Origin: Anaerolineales bacterium
GTDB taxonomy: Bacteria; Chloroflexota; Anaerolineae; Anaerolineales; UBA11579
Length of the DNA stretch: 64,000 nucleotides
Assembly: GCA_019637675.1 (NCBI GenBank)
Contig: JAHBVE010000001.1
Span: 682,001 to 746,000, forward strand
Reading direction: 5' to 3'
Shown here: positions 1 through 8,729 of the stretch, piece by piece
How the letters are laid out: every line of letters begins with the position of its first letter
Position numbering within the stretch: position 1 is the stretch's first letter
Notes under the pieces: generated by a model
What the model was told of the DNA's origin: nothing
The model's database searches: none
Seen by the model: the letters and a program-made list of their open reading frames with translations, nothing else
Program-made: the position numbers and the translations under genes

Positions 1-2
1 TT

Positions 3-263
3 GAAATTGTAGAAGACGGCCCGTTCAAGGTGCTGCGCATCCAACTGAAGTATGTGGGTGAGCGCCGTGAGCGCCGCCCCGTCATTTCCGGCCTGGAGCG
101 CGTCAGCAGCCCTGGCCGCCGCATCTATGCCAAGCGCAGTGAGATCCCCTGGGTGCTGTCCGGCCTGGGTACGGCCATCCTCTCCACGCCCAAGGGCGTG
201 ATGAGTGGCCGCCGCGCACGCCAGATGGGCGTGGGTGGCGAGATCCTGTGCAAGGTCTGGTAA
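3..263 (+). CDS. rpsH: 30S ribosomal protein S8, C-terminal part (cut by window start)
   Basis: The frame is open from the left edge and ends at a TAA at 261-263. The 86 visible residues are the conserved C-terminal half of S8: a central [12 protein letters not shown]-type segment, then [15 protein letters not shown] and a terminal GGEILCKVW. This part of S8 contacts helix 21 of 16S rRNA in the small subunit. The gene lies 28 bp upstream of rplF, the normal spc-operon order. The start codon is outside the window. Confidence 0.97.
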   Translation, partial: EIVEDGPFKVLRIQLKYVGERRERRPVISGLERVSSPGRRIYAKRSEIPWVLSGLGTAILSTPKGVMSGRRARQMGVGGEILCKVW

Positions 264-291
264 GCAGGCTCGCAGGTTTGGAGGTTTATAC

Positions 292-840
292 GTGTCTAGA
301 GTAGGACGTTTGCCAATTGAGATCCCTTCCGGTGTGGAAGTGAGCATCAATGGCTCAACAATTAAAGTAAAAGGCCCCAAGGGCGAGCTTTCGCATACCT
401 TCCCGGCTGAGATCAGCTTTGAGAAGGACGGCAACAACCTTGAGGTCAAGCGCAACAGCGAAGAGAAGTTCGGCCGCAGCATCCATGGCACCGCCCGCGC
501 GGTGGTGAACAACATGGTGGTAGGCACCAGCCAGGGCTTCACCAAGACGCTGGAAGTGCAGGGCGTGGGCTACCGTGCCGAGGTTAAGGGCAAGAACCTG
601 GTCCTGCATGTTGGCTATTCCAACCCGGTGGAAGTGGAGCCGCCTGTGGGCATCTCCTACGCCACTGCGGAAGGCGGCCAGATCATTATTAGTGGGCACG
701 ACAAGGTGCTGGTGGGTGAGACTGCCGCCCGCATCCGCAAGGTGCGTCCGCCCGAGCCGTACAAAGGCAAGGGCATTCGCTACCAGGGCGAGTTTGTGCG
801 CCTCAAGGCTGGTAAGGCTGCTAAGGCTGCCTCCGGATAA
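292..840 (+). CDS. rplF: 50S ribosomal protein L6
   Basis: A 182-residue protein starting SRVGRLPIEIPSGVEV, the classic L6 N terminus, and carrying the C-terminal signature PPEPYKGKGIRY. L6 has two similar alpha/beta domains and binds 23S rRNA near the factor-binding centre. The frame is open further upstream into rpsH, but the GTG at 292 is preferred: a GGAGGT Shine-Dalgarno sequence sits at 280-285 and the protein then begins where the family begins. A short Lys/Ala tail (GKAAKAASG) ends the protein. Confidence 0.97.
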   Translation: MSRVGRLPIEIPSGVEVSINGSTIKVKGPKGELSHTFPAEISFEKDGNNLEVKRNSEEKFGRSIHGTARAVVNNMVVGTSQGFTKTLEVQGVGYRAEVKGKNLVLHVGYSNPVEVEPPVGISYATAEGGQIIISGHDKVLVGETAARIRKVRPPEPYKGKGIRYQGEFVRLKAGKAAKAASG

Positions 841-855
841 GGTTGAGAACGAGAT

Positions 856-1221
856 ATGGCAACTAAAACACGAGCACAATCCCGTCAGAAGCGCCACAAG
901 CGTGTGCGCGGCAAGATCAGCGGCACCGCGGCGCGCCCGCGTCTCAACGTGTTCCGCAGCCTGAGCGGCATCTACGTTCAGCTGATCGATGATGTGTCCG
1001 GCCACACCCTGTTGTCGGCCTCCAGCATCGATGGCGAGCTGCGCGGCACGCTGAAGGGCAAGAACAAGACGGACCAGGCCCGCATGGTGGGCGAGGCGGT
1101 GGCCAAGCGAGCTGTCGCCAAGGGCATCAAGCAAGTGGTGATGGACCGCGGCGGTTTCCGCTACGCGGGCCGCATCAAAGCCCTGGCCGAAGGCGCCCGC
1201 AAGGAAGGTCTTGAATTTTAG
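856..1221 (+). CDS. rplR: 50S ribosomal protein L18
   Basis: A 121-residue protein of normal L18 length that binds 5S rRNA with L5. The basic N terminus ([20 protein letters not shown]), the RPRLNVFRS segment and the C-terminal [22 protein letters not shown] block are all family hallmarks. It starts 15 bp after rplF and lies between rplF and rpsE, as in most bacterial spc operons. Confidence 0.97.
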   Translation: MATKTRAQSRQKRHKRVRGKISGTAARPRLNVFRSLSGIYVQLIDDVSGHTLLSASSIDGELRGTLKGKNKTDQARMVGEAVAKRAVAKGIKQVVMDRGGFRYAGRIKALAEGARKEGLEF

Positions 1222-1262
1222 GCTCGCCTGCGGCGAACCCAAAATTCAAGTAGGAGAAACCT

Positions 1263-1835
1263 ATGGCTGATACGAAACAACGCACGAAGAAAGATCGCAA
1301 GAGCGAGGCGCCTGCCTACGAGGCAGCCTTCGAGCTTGAAGAGAAGACCATTGAGATCCGCCGTGTATCCAAAGTGGTACAGGGTGGCCGCCGTTTCGCC
1401 TTCCGCGTAACCGTCGTCGTGGGTGACCACAGCGGCCAGGTCGGCGCCGGGGTTGGCAAAGCCACCACCGTGCCCGAGGCGATCCGCAAGGCCACCACGC
1501 GGGCCCGTAAGCAGCTGCGCCGCATGAACGTGTACGGCGGCACCATCCCGCATGCCGTGATCGGCCGTGTGGGTGGCGCCGAGGTGCTGCTCAAGCCCGC
1601 CTCGCCCGGTACAGGCGTTATTGCCGGCGGCGGTGTGCGTGCGGTCATGCAGGCCGTGGGCGTGCGCGACATTCTGACCAAATCAATGGGCAGCGGCAAC
1701 ATTCACAACGTGGTCATGGCCACCCTGGATGCGCTGGACCAGCTCAAGTCTGTGGATGAGCAGGCCCGCCTGCGCGGCAAGGACGTGAAGGAGCTCAAGC
1801 CCTTCTGGGACCGAGGCAAGAAGAATGGCAGCTAA
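1263..1835 (+). CDS. rpsE: 30S ribosomal protein S5
   Basis: A 190-residue S5. The N-terminal double-stranded-RNA-binding-like domain ([27 protein letters not shown]) is followed by the C-terminal domain with the [22 protein letters not shown] segment. S5 helps decoding fidelity with S4 and S12. It is somewhat longer than the 166-residue E. coli protein, with a charged N-terminal tail of about 25 residues and a basic C-terminal tail. Its last 11 bases overlap the start of rpmD, so the two are probably translationally coupled. Confidence 0.97.
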   Translation: MADTKQRTKKDRKSEAPAYEAAFELEEKTIEIRRVSKVVQGGRRFAFRVTVVVGDHSGQVGAGVGKATTVPEAIRKATTRARKQLRRMNVYGGTIPHAVIGRVGGAEVLLKPASPGTGVIAGGGVRAVMQAVGVRDILTKSMGSGNIHNVVMATLDALDQLKSVDEQARLRGKDVKELKPFWDRGKKNGS

Positions 1836-2022
1836 AGGCACTGGCAAAAAGATCAAGATCACGCTGGTGCGCAGCCCCATCGGGGCCACGGAGCGCCACA
1901 AGCGCACCGTGAAGGCCCTGGGCCTGCGCAAGATGCACCAGAGCGTAGTGGCTGAAGACAACGCCACCGTACGCGGCATGGTGAACAGCGTTACGCATTT
2001 ATTGAAAGTGGAAGAGGCGTAA
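1825..2022 (+). CDS. rpmD: 50S ribosomal protein L30
   Basis: A 65-residue protein with the L30 core ([29 protein letters not shown]) and the [20 protein letters not shown]-terminal half. The start ATG lies inside the end of rpsE in another frame (11-bp overlap). L30 is a small 23S rRNA-binding protein at the base of the large subunit. The rpsE-rpmD-rplO order is standard. Confidence 0.95.
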   Translation: MAAKGTGKKIKITLVRSPIGATERHKRTVKALGLRKMHQSVVAEDNATVRGMVNSVTHLLKVEEA

Positions 2023-2025
2023 GCG

Positions 2026-2499
2026 ATGAAGCTTCACGAACTTAAGCCCAACCCGGGCAAGATCACCCGCCGCACCCGTGTGGGCCGCGGCACTGGCTCT
2101 GGCAGCGGCAAGACCTCTGGCCGCGGCACCAAGGGCCAGGGCGCGCGCACCGGTGGTGGGGCTGGCCCGTACCATCAGGGCGGCAACCTGCCGTTCTTCC
2201 GCCGCTTGCCGTTCAAGCGCGGTTTCAACAAGCCGTTCCAGGTGACCTACAACGAGATCAACCTGGACCAGCTGGCCAACTTCAAGGACAACAGCGAGGT
2301 CACGCCGGACACTCTGCGTGCCGCCCGCCTGCTGCCCAAGACCAACCGTCCCATCGTTTTGCTGGGCCGCGGTGAAGTGAAGGCCGCCCTCAAGGTGAGC
2401 GTGCACCGCGCCACTGCGGCTGCCAAGGCCAAGATCGAGAAGGCCGGCGGCAGCATCACCATCCTGCCGATGAAGGGCTCTGAGGAGACCGCTAAATGA
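2026..2499 (+). CDS. rplO: 50S ribosomal protein L15
   Basis: A 157-residue L15. It begins MKLHELKPNPG and has the Gly/Arg/Lys-rich loop (RVGRGTGSGSGKTSGRGTKGQ) and the GGNLPFFRRLPFKRGF signature. L15 is a late-assembly protein of the large subunit. It starts 3 bp after rpmD, and its stop overlaps the secY start by 4 bp (ATGA), which couples ribosomal-protein and translocase translation. Confidence 0.97.
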   Translation: MKLHELKPNPGKITRRTRVGRGTGSGSGKTSGRGTKGQGARTGGGAGPYHQGGNLPFFRRLPFKRGFNKPFQVTYNEINLDQLANFKDNSEVTPDTLRAARLLPKTNRPIVLLGRGEVKAALKVSVHRATAAAKAKIEKAGGSITILPMKGSEETAK

Positions 2500-3842
2500 A
2501 ACGTGGCGCCTGGCGTTATCTCTGGACCGCTCCAGACATTCGCCGCAAGCTGCTGATCACGCTGGCGATCCTGATCCTGTATCGCTTCGTGGCCCACATC
2601 CCCGTTCCGGGCGTAGACCGTGACCTGATCGCTCAGTTCATGGCGCAGGGTGGGGCGGGCAGCACGCTGGTGGGTCTGATCGACCTCATCTCCGGCGGTA
2701 CGCTGCTGCAGTTCTCCGTGCTGGCCATGGGTGTGTACCCGTACATCACCGCCCAGATCATTTTGCAGCTGCTCATGCCACTCATCCCTGCGTTGCAGAA
2801 GCGTATGGAAGAGGACCCGCGTGAGGGCCGCAAGTTCATGGAGCGCTGGACCTACTATCTGGCTGTGCCGATGGCTATTCTCAGCGCGGTGGGTCAGATC
2901 AACATCTTCTCCACCCTGGCGGGTGGGGCGGTAATCCAGGGCTTCGGCTTTGGTGAGGGCCAGCTGTTGCGCTCGGCCACCATCATCATCAGTATGACCG
3001 CTGGCACGATGTTCGCCATCTGGCTGGGTGAGCTGATCTCTGAGTACGGTATCCGCAATCAGGGTCTCTCGCTCATCATCTTCGCCGGCATCATCTCGCG
3101 CATCCCGGGCAACTTTGCCTCGCTGCTGGAGAACCAGGCGGCCGGCTGGGTGTCTGTGCTGGCGATCGTGCTCATCATGATCATCACCATCTTCGTGATC
3201 GTGTATGTGCAGCAGGGCCGCCGCAATGTGCCAGTGATGTACCCGGGCCGCCGCATGGGCAATCGCATGTCCATGCCGGTCAAGGGCACCCTGCCGCTGA
3301 TGGTCAACATGTCCGGCATGATCCCGCTCATCTTCGCCCAGGCTATCTTGCAGCTGCCCTCCATTTTGGCCAGCTTCTTTGCCAACTCCACCACGCCGTG
3401 GGTGGCCAGCCTGTCCAACACGCTCACCACGTTCTTTAACCCGGCTGGCCCGGGCTACTGGACCATGTACTTCATCATGGTGGTGGGTTTCGCCTTCTTC
3501 TATACAGACGTGCTGTTCGCCCAGCAGAACTATGGCGAGAACCTGAAGCGGGTTGGCGCCCAGATCCCGGGCGTCAACCGCGGCGCTCCCACCCAGCGCT
3601 ATCTCACGTCTGTGCTGCGCCGCATCACGTTGCCCGGCGCGGTGTTCCTGGGTGTTGTGGCCATTCTGCCCTTCCTGATGACGCTGGCCATGCCGTTCCT
3701 GGCAACCGGCGGCGGTCAGGGCATGTTCCTGGTGAGCGCCTCTGGCTTGCTCATCATGGTGGGCACCATTCGCGAAGCCTTCTTCAACATCGATGCTGAG
3801 TTGAAGTTGCACGGATACGAAGAGTCGCTGCTGGTTCGGTAA
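2496..3842 (+). CDS. secY: protein translocase subunit SecY
   Basis: A 448-residue integral membrane protein, the channel of the SecYEG translocon. It has ten hydrophobic segments. The start (RGAWRYLWTAPDIRRKLLITLAILILYRFVAHIPVPGVD) and the PYITAQIILQLL segment are diagnostic of SecY. Cytoplasmic loop motifs NYGENLKRVGAQIPG and RRITLPGAVFLG are present. Length is normal for the family. It sits in its usual position after rplO and before adk. Confidence 0.98.
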   Translation: MKRGAWRYLWTAPDIRRKLLITLAILILYRFVAHIPVPGVDRDLIAQFMAQGGAGSTLVGLIDLISGGTLLQFSVLAMGVYPYITAQIILQLLMPLIPALQKRMEEDPREGRKFMERWTYYLAVPMAILSAVGQINIFSTLAGGAVIQGFGFGEGQLLRSATIIISMTAGTMFAIWLGELISEYGIRNQGLSLIIFAGIISRIPGNFASLLENQAAGWVSVLAIVLIMIITIFVIVYVQQGRRNVPVMYPGRRMGNRMSMPVKGTLPLMVNMSGMIPLIFAQAILQLPSILASFFANSTTPWVASLSNTLTTFFNPAGPGYWTMYFIMVVGFAFFYTDVLFAQQNYGENLKRVGAQIPGVNRGAPTQRYLTSVLRRITLPGAVFLGVVAILPFLMTLAMPFLATGGGQGMFLVSASGLLIMVGTIREAFFNIDAELKLHGYEESLLVR

Positions 3843-3862
3843 GCGAAGCTAGCGAGGGCTAA

Positions 3863-4522
3863 GTGCCGGTTTATGTAGTTTTGCTGGGGCCGCCGGGTGC
3901 GGGGAAGGGCACCCAGGCAGGCATCGTGGCCAAGGCCACGGGGTTGGTGCATATCTCCTCTGGAGATCTGTTCCGAGAGCACATTAAAAACCAAACGGAC
4001 TTGGGCAAGCAGGTTGACGCCATTTTGAAACGCGGCGACCTGGTGCCCGATGATGTCACCATCGCCATGATCCGTGAGCGGCTGACCCAGCCAGATTGCG
4101 CCAACGGCGCCATCCTGGATGGCTTCCCGCGCACCCCCGCCCAGGCCGAGGCGCTCAACGGCATGCTGGCGGAATTCGGCGGCAAGGTGGACGTGGTGCC
4201 GTACATCCAGGTGGAGCAGGCAGAGCTGATCGACAGGCTGTCTGGCCGCTGGGTGTGCCGGGCGCACGGCCACGTGTACAACGCCACCTCCAACCCGCCC
4301 AAAACAGCGGGCGTGTGTGATCTGGACGGCTCTGAGCTGTACCAGCGCGATGATGACAAACGAGAAACTGTAGAAAAGCGCATCCGCGTCTACTTTGAGC
4401 AGACCGCACCGTTGATCGAGCACTACCGCGGCGAAGGCCGCCTGGTGGATATCAACGGGGCGCAGGAAATTGCCCAGGTGACGGAGGATCTGCTGAAGGC
4501 GCTGCCGGAGCAGGCTAAATGA
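3863..4522 (+). CDS. adk: adenylate kinase
   Basis: A 219-residue long-form adenylate kinase that interconverts AMP, ADP and ATP in the cytoplasm. The P-loop GPPGAGKGTQ begins at residue 9, followed by the AMP-binding segment (SSGDLFREHI) and DGFPRTPAQA. The LID region has the pattern C-x2-H ... C-x2-D (CRAH, CDLD), an unusual ligand set for the metal-binding LID, which is more often four Cys or Cys3Asp. The start is GTG at 3863. Its stop overlaps map by 4 bp. Confidence 0.97.
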   Translation: MPVYVVLLGPPGAGKGTQAGIVAKATGLVHISSGDLFREHIKNQTDLGKQVDAILKRGDLVPDDVTIAMIRERLTQPDCANGAILDGFPRTPAQAEALNGMLAEFGGKVDVVPYIQVEQAELIDRLSGRWVCRAHGHVYNATSNPPKTAGVCDLDGSELYQRDDDKRETVEKRIRVYFEQTAPLIEHYRGEGRLVDINGAQEIAQVTEDLLKALPEQAK

Positions 4523-5289
4523 GCTGGGAGCGCAATATTGTGCTCAAAACTCCGGCTGAGCTTGAGGTGATGCGCAAGGCGGGGCGCATCAATGCGATGG
4601 CGCTGGCAGAGGTAGCCAAGAACGTACGCCCGGGGATCACCACCGGCCAGCTCGACAAGATCGCCGAGCAGCTGATACGAGACCACGGGGGCACCCCGGC
4701 GTTCCTGAACTACCCCGGGCCGTACCCGTACCCGGCCACGCTGAACACCAGCGTGAACGAGGAGCTGGTGCACGGCTTGCCGGGCAAACGTGAACTGCGA
4801 GAGGGCGACATCCTCTCGGTGGATTGCGGCACCGTCTACGAAGGCTTTGTGGGCGACTCCGCGTTCAGCATGGGCATCGGCGAGGTTTCGGCTGAGGCGC
4901 AGAAGCTGATGGATGTCACGCAGGAATCCCTGCGGCTGGGCATTGCCCAGATGATCCCCGGGAACCATGTGGGGGATGTGTCTGCGGCAGTGCAGGAGCA
5001 TGTGGAAGCGCACGGTTACCATGTGCCGCGCGAATACACAGGCCACGGGGTGGGGCGCAAGATGCACGAAGGCCCGCAAGTACCCAACTACGGGGTGCGC
5101 GGGCAAGGCATTCTGCTGCGCCCGGGGATGACCATCGCCCTGGAACCGATGGTGCTGGTGGGCACGCACCGCACACGGGTCTTGAAAGACCAGTGGACGG
5201 TGGTCTCCGCCGATGGCTCGCTGACCGCTCATTTTGAGCACAGCGTGGCCGTGACCGAAGACGGTCCGTTGGTGTTGACAGCCGTCTAG
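4519..5289 (+). CDS. map: methionine aminopeptidase, type I
   Basis: A 256-residue metalloenzyme that removes the initiator methionine from nascent proteins. Metal ligands of the pita-bread fold are visible: Asp in SVDCGT and in VGDSAF, His in GHGVGRKMHEGP, Glu in ALEPMV and Glu in HFEHSVAVTEDG. No N-terminal zinc-finger extension is present, so this is the short bacterial form. The adk-map pair is standard. In many bacteria infA follows; here a hairpin and a promoter follow instead. Confidence 0.97.
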   Translation: MSWERNIVLKTPAELEVMRKAGRINAMALAEVAKNVRPGITTGQLDKIAEQLIRDHGGTPAFLNYPGPYPYPATLNTSVNEELVHGLPGKRELREGDILSVDCGTVYEGFVGDSAFSMGIGEVSAEAQKLMDVTQESLRLGIAQMIPGNHVGDVSAAVQEHVEAHGYHVPREYTGHGVGRKMHEGPQVPNYGVRGQGILLRPGMTIALEPMVLVGTHRTRVLKDQWTVVSADGSLTAHFEHSVAVTEDGPLVLTAV

Positions 5290-5312
5290 CGTGCGTAGCA
5301 CACGCTAGACGG
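5282..5312 (+). terminator. 12-bp perfect hairpin at the end of map (terminator or attenuator)
   Basis: CCGTCTAGCGTG at 5282-5293 is perfectly complementary to CACGCTAGACGG at 5301-5312, with a 7-nt loop. The TAG stop of map is inside the left arm. There is no U-tract after it (GATGAGAAAAG follows), so intrinsic termination would be weak. It may instead pause polymerase or protect the upstream mRNA end. Its right arm also contains the -35 of the promoter listed next. Confidence 0.6.
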
Positions 5313-5334
5313 ATGAGAAAAGCAAGGATATAAT
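5306..5334 (+). promoter_or_regulatory. sigma70-type promoter for rpmJ-rpsM-rpsK-rpoA-rplQ
   Basis: TAGACG at 5306-5311 (4/6 to TTGACA) and a perfect TATAAT at 5329-5334 are separated by exactly 17 bp. It lies in the 114-bp gap between map and rpmJ, so the alpha-operon genes can be transcribed independently of the spc operon. The -35 lies within the right arm of the preceding hairpin. Confidence 0.65.
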
Positions 5335-5403
5335 CACGCGTTCGCCCAGACGCATGCCGCCAGACTTTGGCGGCTAAAGGCTGGGCTGCAGGAGTAATTT
5401 GCA

Positions 5404-5517
5404 ATGAAAGTAACCGCATCGATCAAGAAACGCTGCGCCAACTGCAAGGTTGTGAAGCGCAAGGGCAAGCTTTATGTCATTTGCAGCAACCCCAAACACA
5501 AGCAGCGACAAGGTTAA
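5404..5517 (+). CDS. rpmJ: 50S ribosomal protein L36
   Basis: A 37-residue protein beginning [20 protein letters not shown]. Cys11, Cys14, Cys27 and His32 form the zinc-ribbon ligand set, so this is the zinc-containing (C+) paralogue. AGGAG at 5391-5395 is a good ribosome binding site. The gene is too short for many gene finders. It sits directly before rpsM, as in most bacteria, but infA, which normally precedes it, is absent here. Confidence 0.96.
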   Translation: MKVTASIKKRCANCKVVKRKGKLYVICSNPKHKQRQG

Positions 5518-5525
5518 GGTGAATG

Positions 5526-5915
5526 ATGGCACGCATTGAAGGCGTAGATCTGCCGCGCGACAAGCGCGTTGAATACGGGCTGACCTATATTTACGGCATC
5601 GGCCTGAATACCTCTCAGCGCATTTTGTCTGAGCTGGAAATCAATCCTGACACGCGCGTGAAGGACCTCTCCGAAGGGGATGTCAGCAAGCTGCGTGAAT
5701 ACATCACCAAGAACCTGAAGGTGGAAGGTGACCTGCGCCGCGAGGTGCAGCTCAACATCAAGCGCCTGATGGAAATTGGCAGCTACCGCGGCCTGCGCCA
5801 CCGCCGCGGCCTGCCCGTGCGCGGCCAGCGTACCCGCACCAATTCCCGCACCCGCAAGGGCCCGGCCAAGACTGTGGCCGGTCGTGGCCGCCGCCGTGGC
5901 GCCACCAAGAAGTAA
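5526..5915 (+). CDS. rpsM: 30S ribosomal protein S13
   Basis: S13 of the small-subunit head, contacting P-site tRNA and L5. The N terminus [26 protein letters not shown] and the C-terminal [20 protein letters not shown] are diagnostic. Two adjacent ATGs occur (5523 and 5526); 5526 gives the family N terminus and slightly better spacing from AAGGTGA at 5516-5522. It is 129 residues long, with a basic C-terminal tail that is expected for the family. Confidence 0.96.
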   Translation: MARIEGVDLPRDKRVEYGLTYIYGIGLNTSQRILSELEINPDTRVKDLSEGDVSKLREYITKNLKVEGDLRREVQLNIKRLMEIGSYRGLRHRRGLPVRGQRTRTNSRTRKGPAKTVAGRGRRRGATKK

Positions 5916-5936
5916 GCGCCAGGAGAGTGAACTGAT

Positions 5937-6386
5937 ATGGCTAACGAAAAAGACACCAACCCCCAGGCCACTGAAGGCGCCTCTGAGCCGAAAGAGAAGC
6001 GCGCCGCGCGTTCTTCCTCTAAGAAGGGCAAGCGTGCCAGCGTTCTCACCGGCCAGATCCATATTTTTGCTTCGTTCAACAACACCATCGTCACTGTGAC
6101 CGATGGTCAGGGCAACACCATCTCGTGGGCCAGCGCCGGCTTGGTGGGCTTCAAGGGCTCTCGCAAGAGCACGCCCTTCGCCTCCCGCCTGGCGACCGAG
6201 CGCGCTGTCAAGGCCGCCCAGGATCTGGGCATGCAGGAAGTGGAGCTCTACGTGAAAGGCCCCGGCCCCGGCCGCGAATCGGCCGTGCGCGCCGTGCAGA
6301 CCATGGGCATGCGCGTGCGCTCCATCTCGGACGTGACGCCACTGCCGCACAACGGCTGCCGCCCGCCGAAGCGCCGCAGAATGTAA
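5937..6386 (+). CDS. rpsK: 30S ribosomal protein S11
   Basis: A 149-residue S11 of the platform region. The conserved core begins near residue 38 ([18 protein letters not shown]) and ends with the invariant [12 protein letters not shown]. The first 35 or so residues form a charged Lys/Ala/Ser-rich extension. It follows rpsM by 21 bp. rpsD, which often follows rpsK, is not here; rpoA comes next after a 100-bp gap that holds a strong hairpin. Confidence 0.97.
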   Translation: MANEKDTNPQATEGASEPKEKRAARSSSKKGKRASVLTGQIHIFASFNNTIVTVTDGQGNTISWASAGLVGFKGSRKSTPFASRLATERAVKAAQDLGMQEVELYVKGPGPGRESAVRAVQTMGMRVRSISDVTPLPHNGCRPPKRRRM

Positions 6387-6390
6387 TTAA

Positions 6391-6425
6391 ACGCAGCAGA
6401 CCCGCCGCAAGGCGGGTGGCTGCGT
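6391..6425 (+). other. strong hairpin in the rpsK-rpoA gap
   Basis: ACGCAGC ... CCCGCC-GCAA-GGCGGG ... GCTGCGT forms a two-part stem closed by a GCAA tetraloop at 6407-6410. No U-tract follows, so it is probably an mRNA structural element (processing, stability or protein binding) rather than a terminator. It stands where rpsD lies in many alpha operons. Confidence 0.5.
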
Positions 6426-6488
6426 AGAACTCAACCGGGTGGCTGCGCTGTGAAGCGCCATCCACATGGCTGGGGAAGGAATGAAACT

Positions 6489-7478
6489 GTGATCGTACTA
6501 AGCAATATGGTGACGCCCCGCATCGAGCGTGAAGCGGAGGCCCGTAATTATGGAAAGTTTGCCATTGCCCCGCTGGAGCGCGGCTATGGTCACACGCTCG
6601 GCAACTCGCTGCGCCGTGTGCTGCTCTCCTCGCTGGAGGGCGCGGCCATCACGTCCATCCGGGTGACGGACGCCCAGCATGAGTACAGCCAGATCCCTGG
6701 CATCCGCGAGGATGTCATCCAGATCATGCTGCAGCTCAAGCAGGTGCGCCTGATCCTGCACGAGGGCGAGACCAGCCGCATGCACCTTGAAGTCAAGGGT
6801 GAGGGCACCGTGACCGCCGCCGATATTATTGCCCCGGCCGAAGTGGAAATTGTGAACCCTGACCTGTACCTGTTCACCTCGGACAGCAGCAAGACCAAGC
6901 TGCAGATCGAGCTGACCGTAGAGCGCGGCCGCGGCTACTCCCCGGCCAACGAGCGCAGCGGCAAGCTGCCGATCGGCGAACTGCCGGTGGACGCCATCTA
7001 TACCCCGGTGCGCCGCGTGAACTGGGAAGTGACCCAGGCCCGCGTTGGCCAGAGCACCAACTATGACAAGCTCATCATGGAAGTATGGACCGACGGCACG
7101 GTGCGCCCTGAGGAAGCCCTCAGCACCTCCGCCGGCATCATGATCGAACACCTGCGCCACATTGCCGGCGTGAAGGAAATTGCCCTCAGCCCTGCGCCGG
7201 AGAAGGTTGTCACTGACAACCGCCTCTCCAGCGAGGTGTATGACACCCCGATCGAGAACCTCGATCTGTCTGTACGGGTCTTCAACTCCCTGAAGCGCGC
7301 CGGCATCACCACCGTGGGCGAGGTGATGGAACTGCTCGACAAGGGCCTGGATGCGGTGATGTCGATCCGCAACTTTGGCGACAAGAGCATGGATGAATTG
7401 GTAGAGAAGATGCAGGAGAAAGGCTACATGCCCCAGGACGCCAAGGCGCCCTCTGCTGCAGATGGAGAAGGTGAATAG
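6489..7478 (+). CDS. rpoA: DNA-directed RNA polymerase subunit alpha
   Basis: A 329-residue alpha subunit. The N-terminal dimerisation domain shows FAIAPLERGYGHTLGNSLRRVLLSS, and the C-terminal domain (from about residue 250) shows PIENLDLSVRVFNSLKRAGITTVGEVM, which binds UP elements and activators. The frame opens upstream, but GTG at 6489 has a GGGGAAGGA ribosome binding site 8 bp before it; an ATG at 6507 is the alternative. rplQ follows by 3 bp. Confidence 0.96.
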   Translation: MIVLSNMVTPRIEREAEARNYGKFAIAPLERGYGHTLGNSLRRVLLSSLEGAAITSIRVTDAQHEYSQIPGIREDVIQIMLQLKQVRLILHEGETSRMHLEVKGEGTVTAADIIAPAEVEIVNPDLYLFTSDSSKTKLQIELTVERGRGYSPANERSGKLPIGELPVDAIYTPVRRVNWEVTQARVGQSTNYDKLIMEVWTDGTVRPEEALSTSAGIMIEHLRHIAGVKEIALSPAPEKVVTDNRLSSEVYDTPIENLDLSVRVFNSLKRAGITTVGEVMELLDKGLDAVMSIRNFGDKSMDELVEKMQEKGYMPQDAKAPSAADGEGE

Positions 7479-7481
7479 AGC

Positions 7482-7859
7482 ATGCGTCACAAAGTAGCAG
7501 GCAAGAAACTCAGCCGCCATGTCGGCGCCCGCACCGCGCTGCGCCGCATCCTGGTGAAGCAGCTGTTCGAGCACGAGCGCATCACCACCACCCGCGCCAA
7601 GGCTGAGGCCATCCGCGGCCAGGCTGAACGCCTGATCACGCTGGCCAAGAAGGGCAACGCCGCCGAGCAGGCCTCTGCCAAAGTGCATGCCCGCCGCCTG
7701 GCCGCCGCGCGCTTGAACGACGCCAAGATCGTCAAGAAGCTGTTTGACGATATTGCGCCGCGTTTTGCCGAGCGCAAGGGTGGCTACACCCGCCTGACCA
7801 AGCTCGGCCAGCGTGAGGGCGACCGCGCTCCCATGGTTCTGCTGGAGCTGGTCGACTAA
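7482..7859 (+). CDS. rplQ: 50S ribosomal protein L17
   Basis: A 125-residue L17 near the exit tunnel. It begins MRHKVAGKKLSRHVGARTALRR and contains the typical LVKQLFEHERITTTRAKAEAIR segment; the C terminus GQREGDRAPMVLLELVD is characteristic. It follows rpoA by 3 bp and is almost certainly cotranscribed with it. Confidence 0.97.
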   Translation: MRHKVAGKKLSRHVGARTALRRILVKQLFEHERITTTRAKAEAIRGQAERLITLAKKGNAAEQASAKVHARRLAAARLNDAKIVKKLFDDIAPRFAERKGGYTRLTKLGQREGDRAPMVLLELVD

Positions 7860-7910
7860 GATCGTGATGTCCGGCATTTTGTGCCGACAAGGTTCCACCG
7901 GCCTCTTGAG

Positions 7911-8645
7911 GTGGACATAGCACGTTACAAAGTTATTCTGGCTTATCACGGCGCCGCATTCAGTGGAATGCAGCGCCAGGCCCGCCGGCGCAGTGTGCAG
8001 GCGGTGCTGGAAGAAGCCCTGCGAACCCTCGGCTGGGCCGGGCGATCGATATTGATCGCCGGGCGCACGGATGCCGGGGTGCATGCCAGCGGGCAGGTGG
8101 CCGCCTTTGACCTCGAGTGGAAGCACTCCAGCGAGAGTTTGCAAAAGGCGCTGAATGCCCAGCTGCCGCCGGATGTGGCGGTGCAGGCGGTGAGCGTGGC
8201 GGCGGGTGATTTTCACCCGCGTTATGATGCGCGCAAGCGCACCTATCGCTACCGCATCTACTGCCAGCCGCAGCGAGACCCAATTCGGGAGGGGCTCGCC
8301 TGGCGGGTGTGGCCGGCGCCGCAGTTGCGCCGCCTGCAACAGGCTGCCAAGCAGTTGCGCGGCGAGCATGACTTCATCGCCTTCGGCACGGCGCCGCAAG
8401 CCGGCGGGCATACCCGCCGCCGCGTGCATGCCGCCAGCTGGCGGGCAGACGGAGACGAGTTTGTCTTCGAGGTGACCGCTAATGCCTTCCTCTATCACAT
8501 GGTCCGCCGCATGGTGGGCCTGCAGGTGAAGGTGGGGCAGGGGCTGGCTGAGCCAGATGCAGTCAAGGCCGCGCTGAGCAGCACCCAGCGCGTGCGAGAA
8601 TTGGCGCCGGCCCACGGGCTGGCGTTGGTAAGTGTGGAGTATTAG
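7911..8645 (+). CDS. truA: tRNA pseudouridine(38-40) synthase TruA
   Basis: A 244-residue TruA that makes pseudouridine in the tRNA anticodon arm. The catalytic Asp lies in GRTDAGVHA; FHPRYDARKRTYRYRI and FLYHMVRRMVG are further family motifs. The chosen GTG at 7911 gives a family-like N terminus (DIARYKVILAYHGAAFSGMQ); a GTG at 7881 would add ten residues. No strong ribosome binding site decides. Placement between rplQ and rplM is common in Firmicutes and Chloroflexota. Confidence 0.95.
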   Translation: MDIARYKVILAYHGAAFSGMQRQARRRSVQAVLEEALRTLGWAGRSILIAGRTDAGVHASGQVAAFDLEWKHSSESLQKALNAQLPPDVAVQAVSVAAGDFHPRYDARKRTYRYRIYCQPQRDPIREGLAWRVWPAPQLRRLQQAAKQLRGEHDFIAFGTAPQAGGHTRRRVHAASWRADGDEFVFEVTANAFLYHMVRRMVGLQVKVGQGLAEPDAVKAALSSTQRVRELAPAHGLALVSVEY

Positions 8646-8729
8646 CGCAGGCGGAGCACATGCCGCCGGCGATGCAGTGAGCGGTTGCGCAAGCAGCTAC
8701 GAGACTGAAAGAAGGAACTGAGGATTAGG

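Noticed and set aside
2247-3812. Long open frames antisense to secY, and likewise antisense to rpoA, ftsI and maeB
   Set aside because: They are shadow frames caused by high GC at third codon positions. They have His/Gln/Arg-biased sequences, no ribosome binding sites, and lie over strongly conserved genes.
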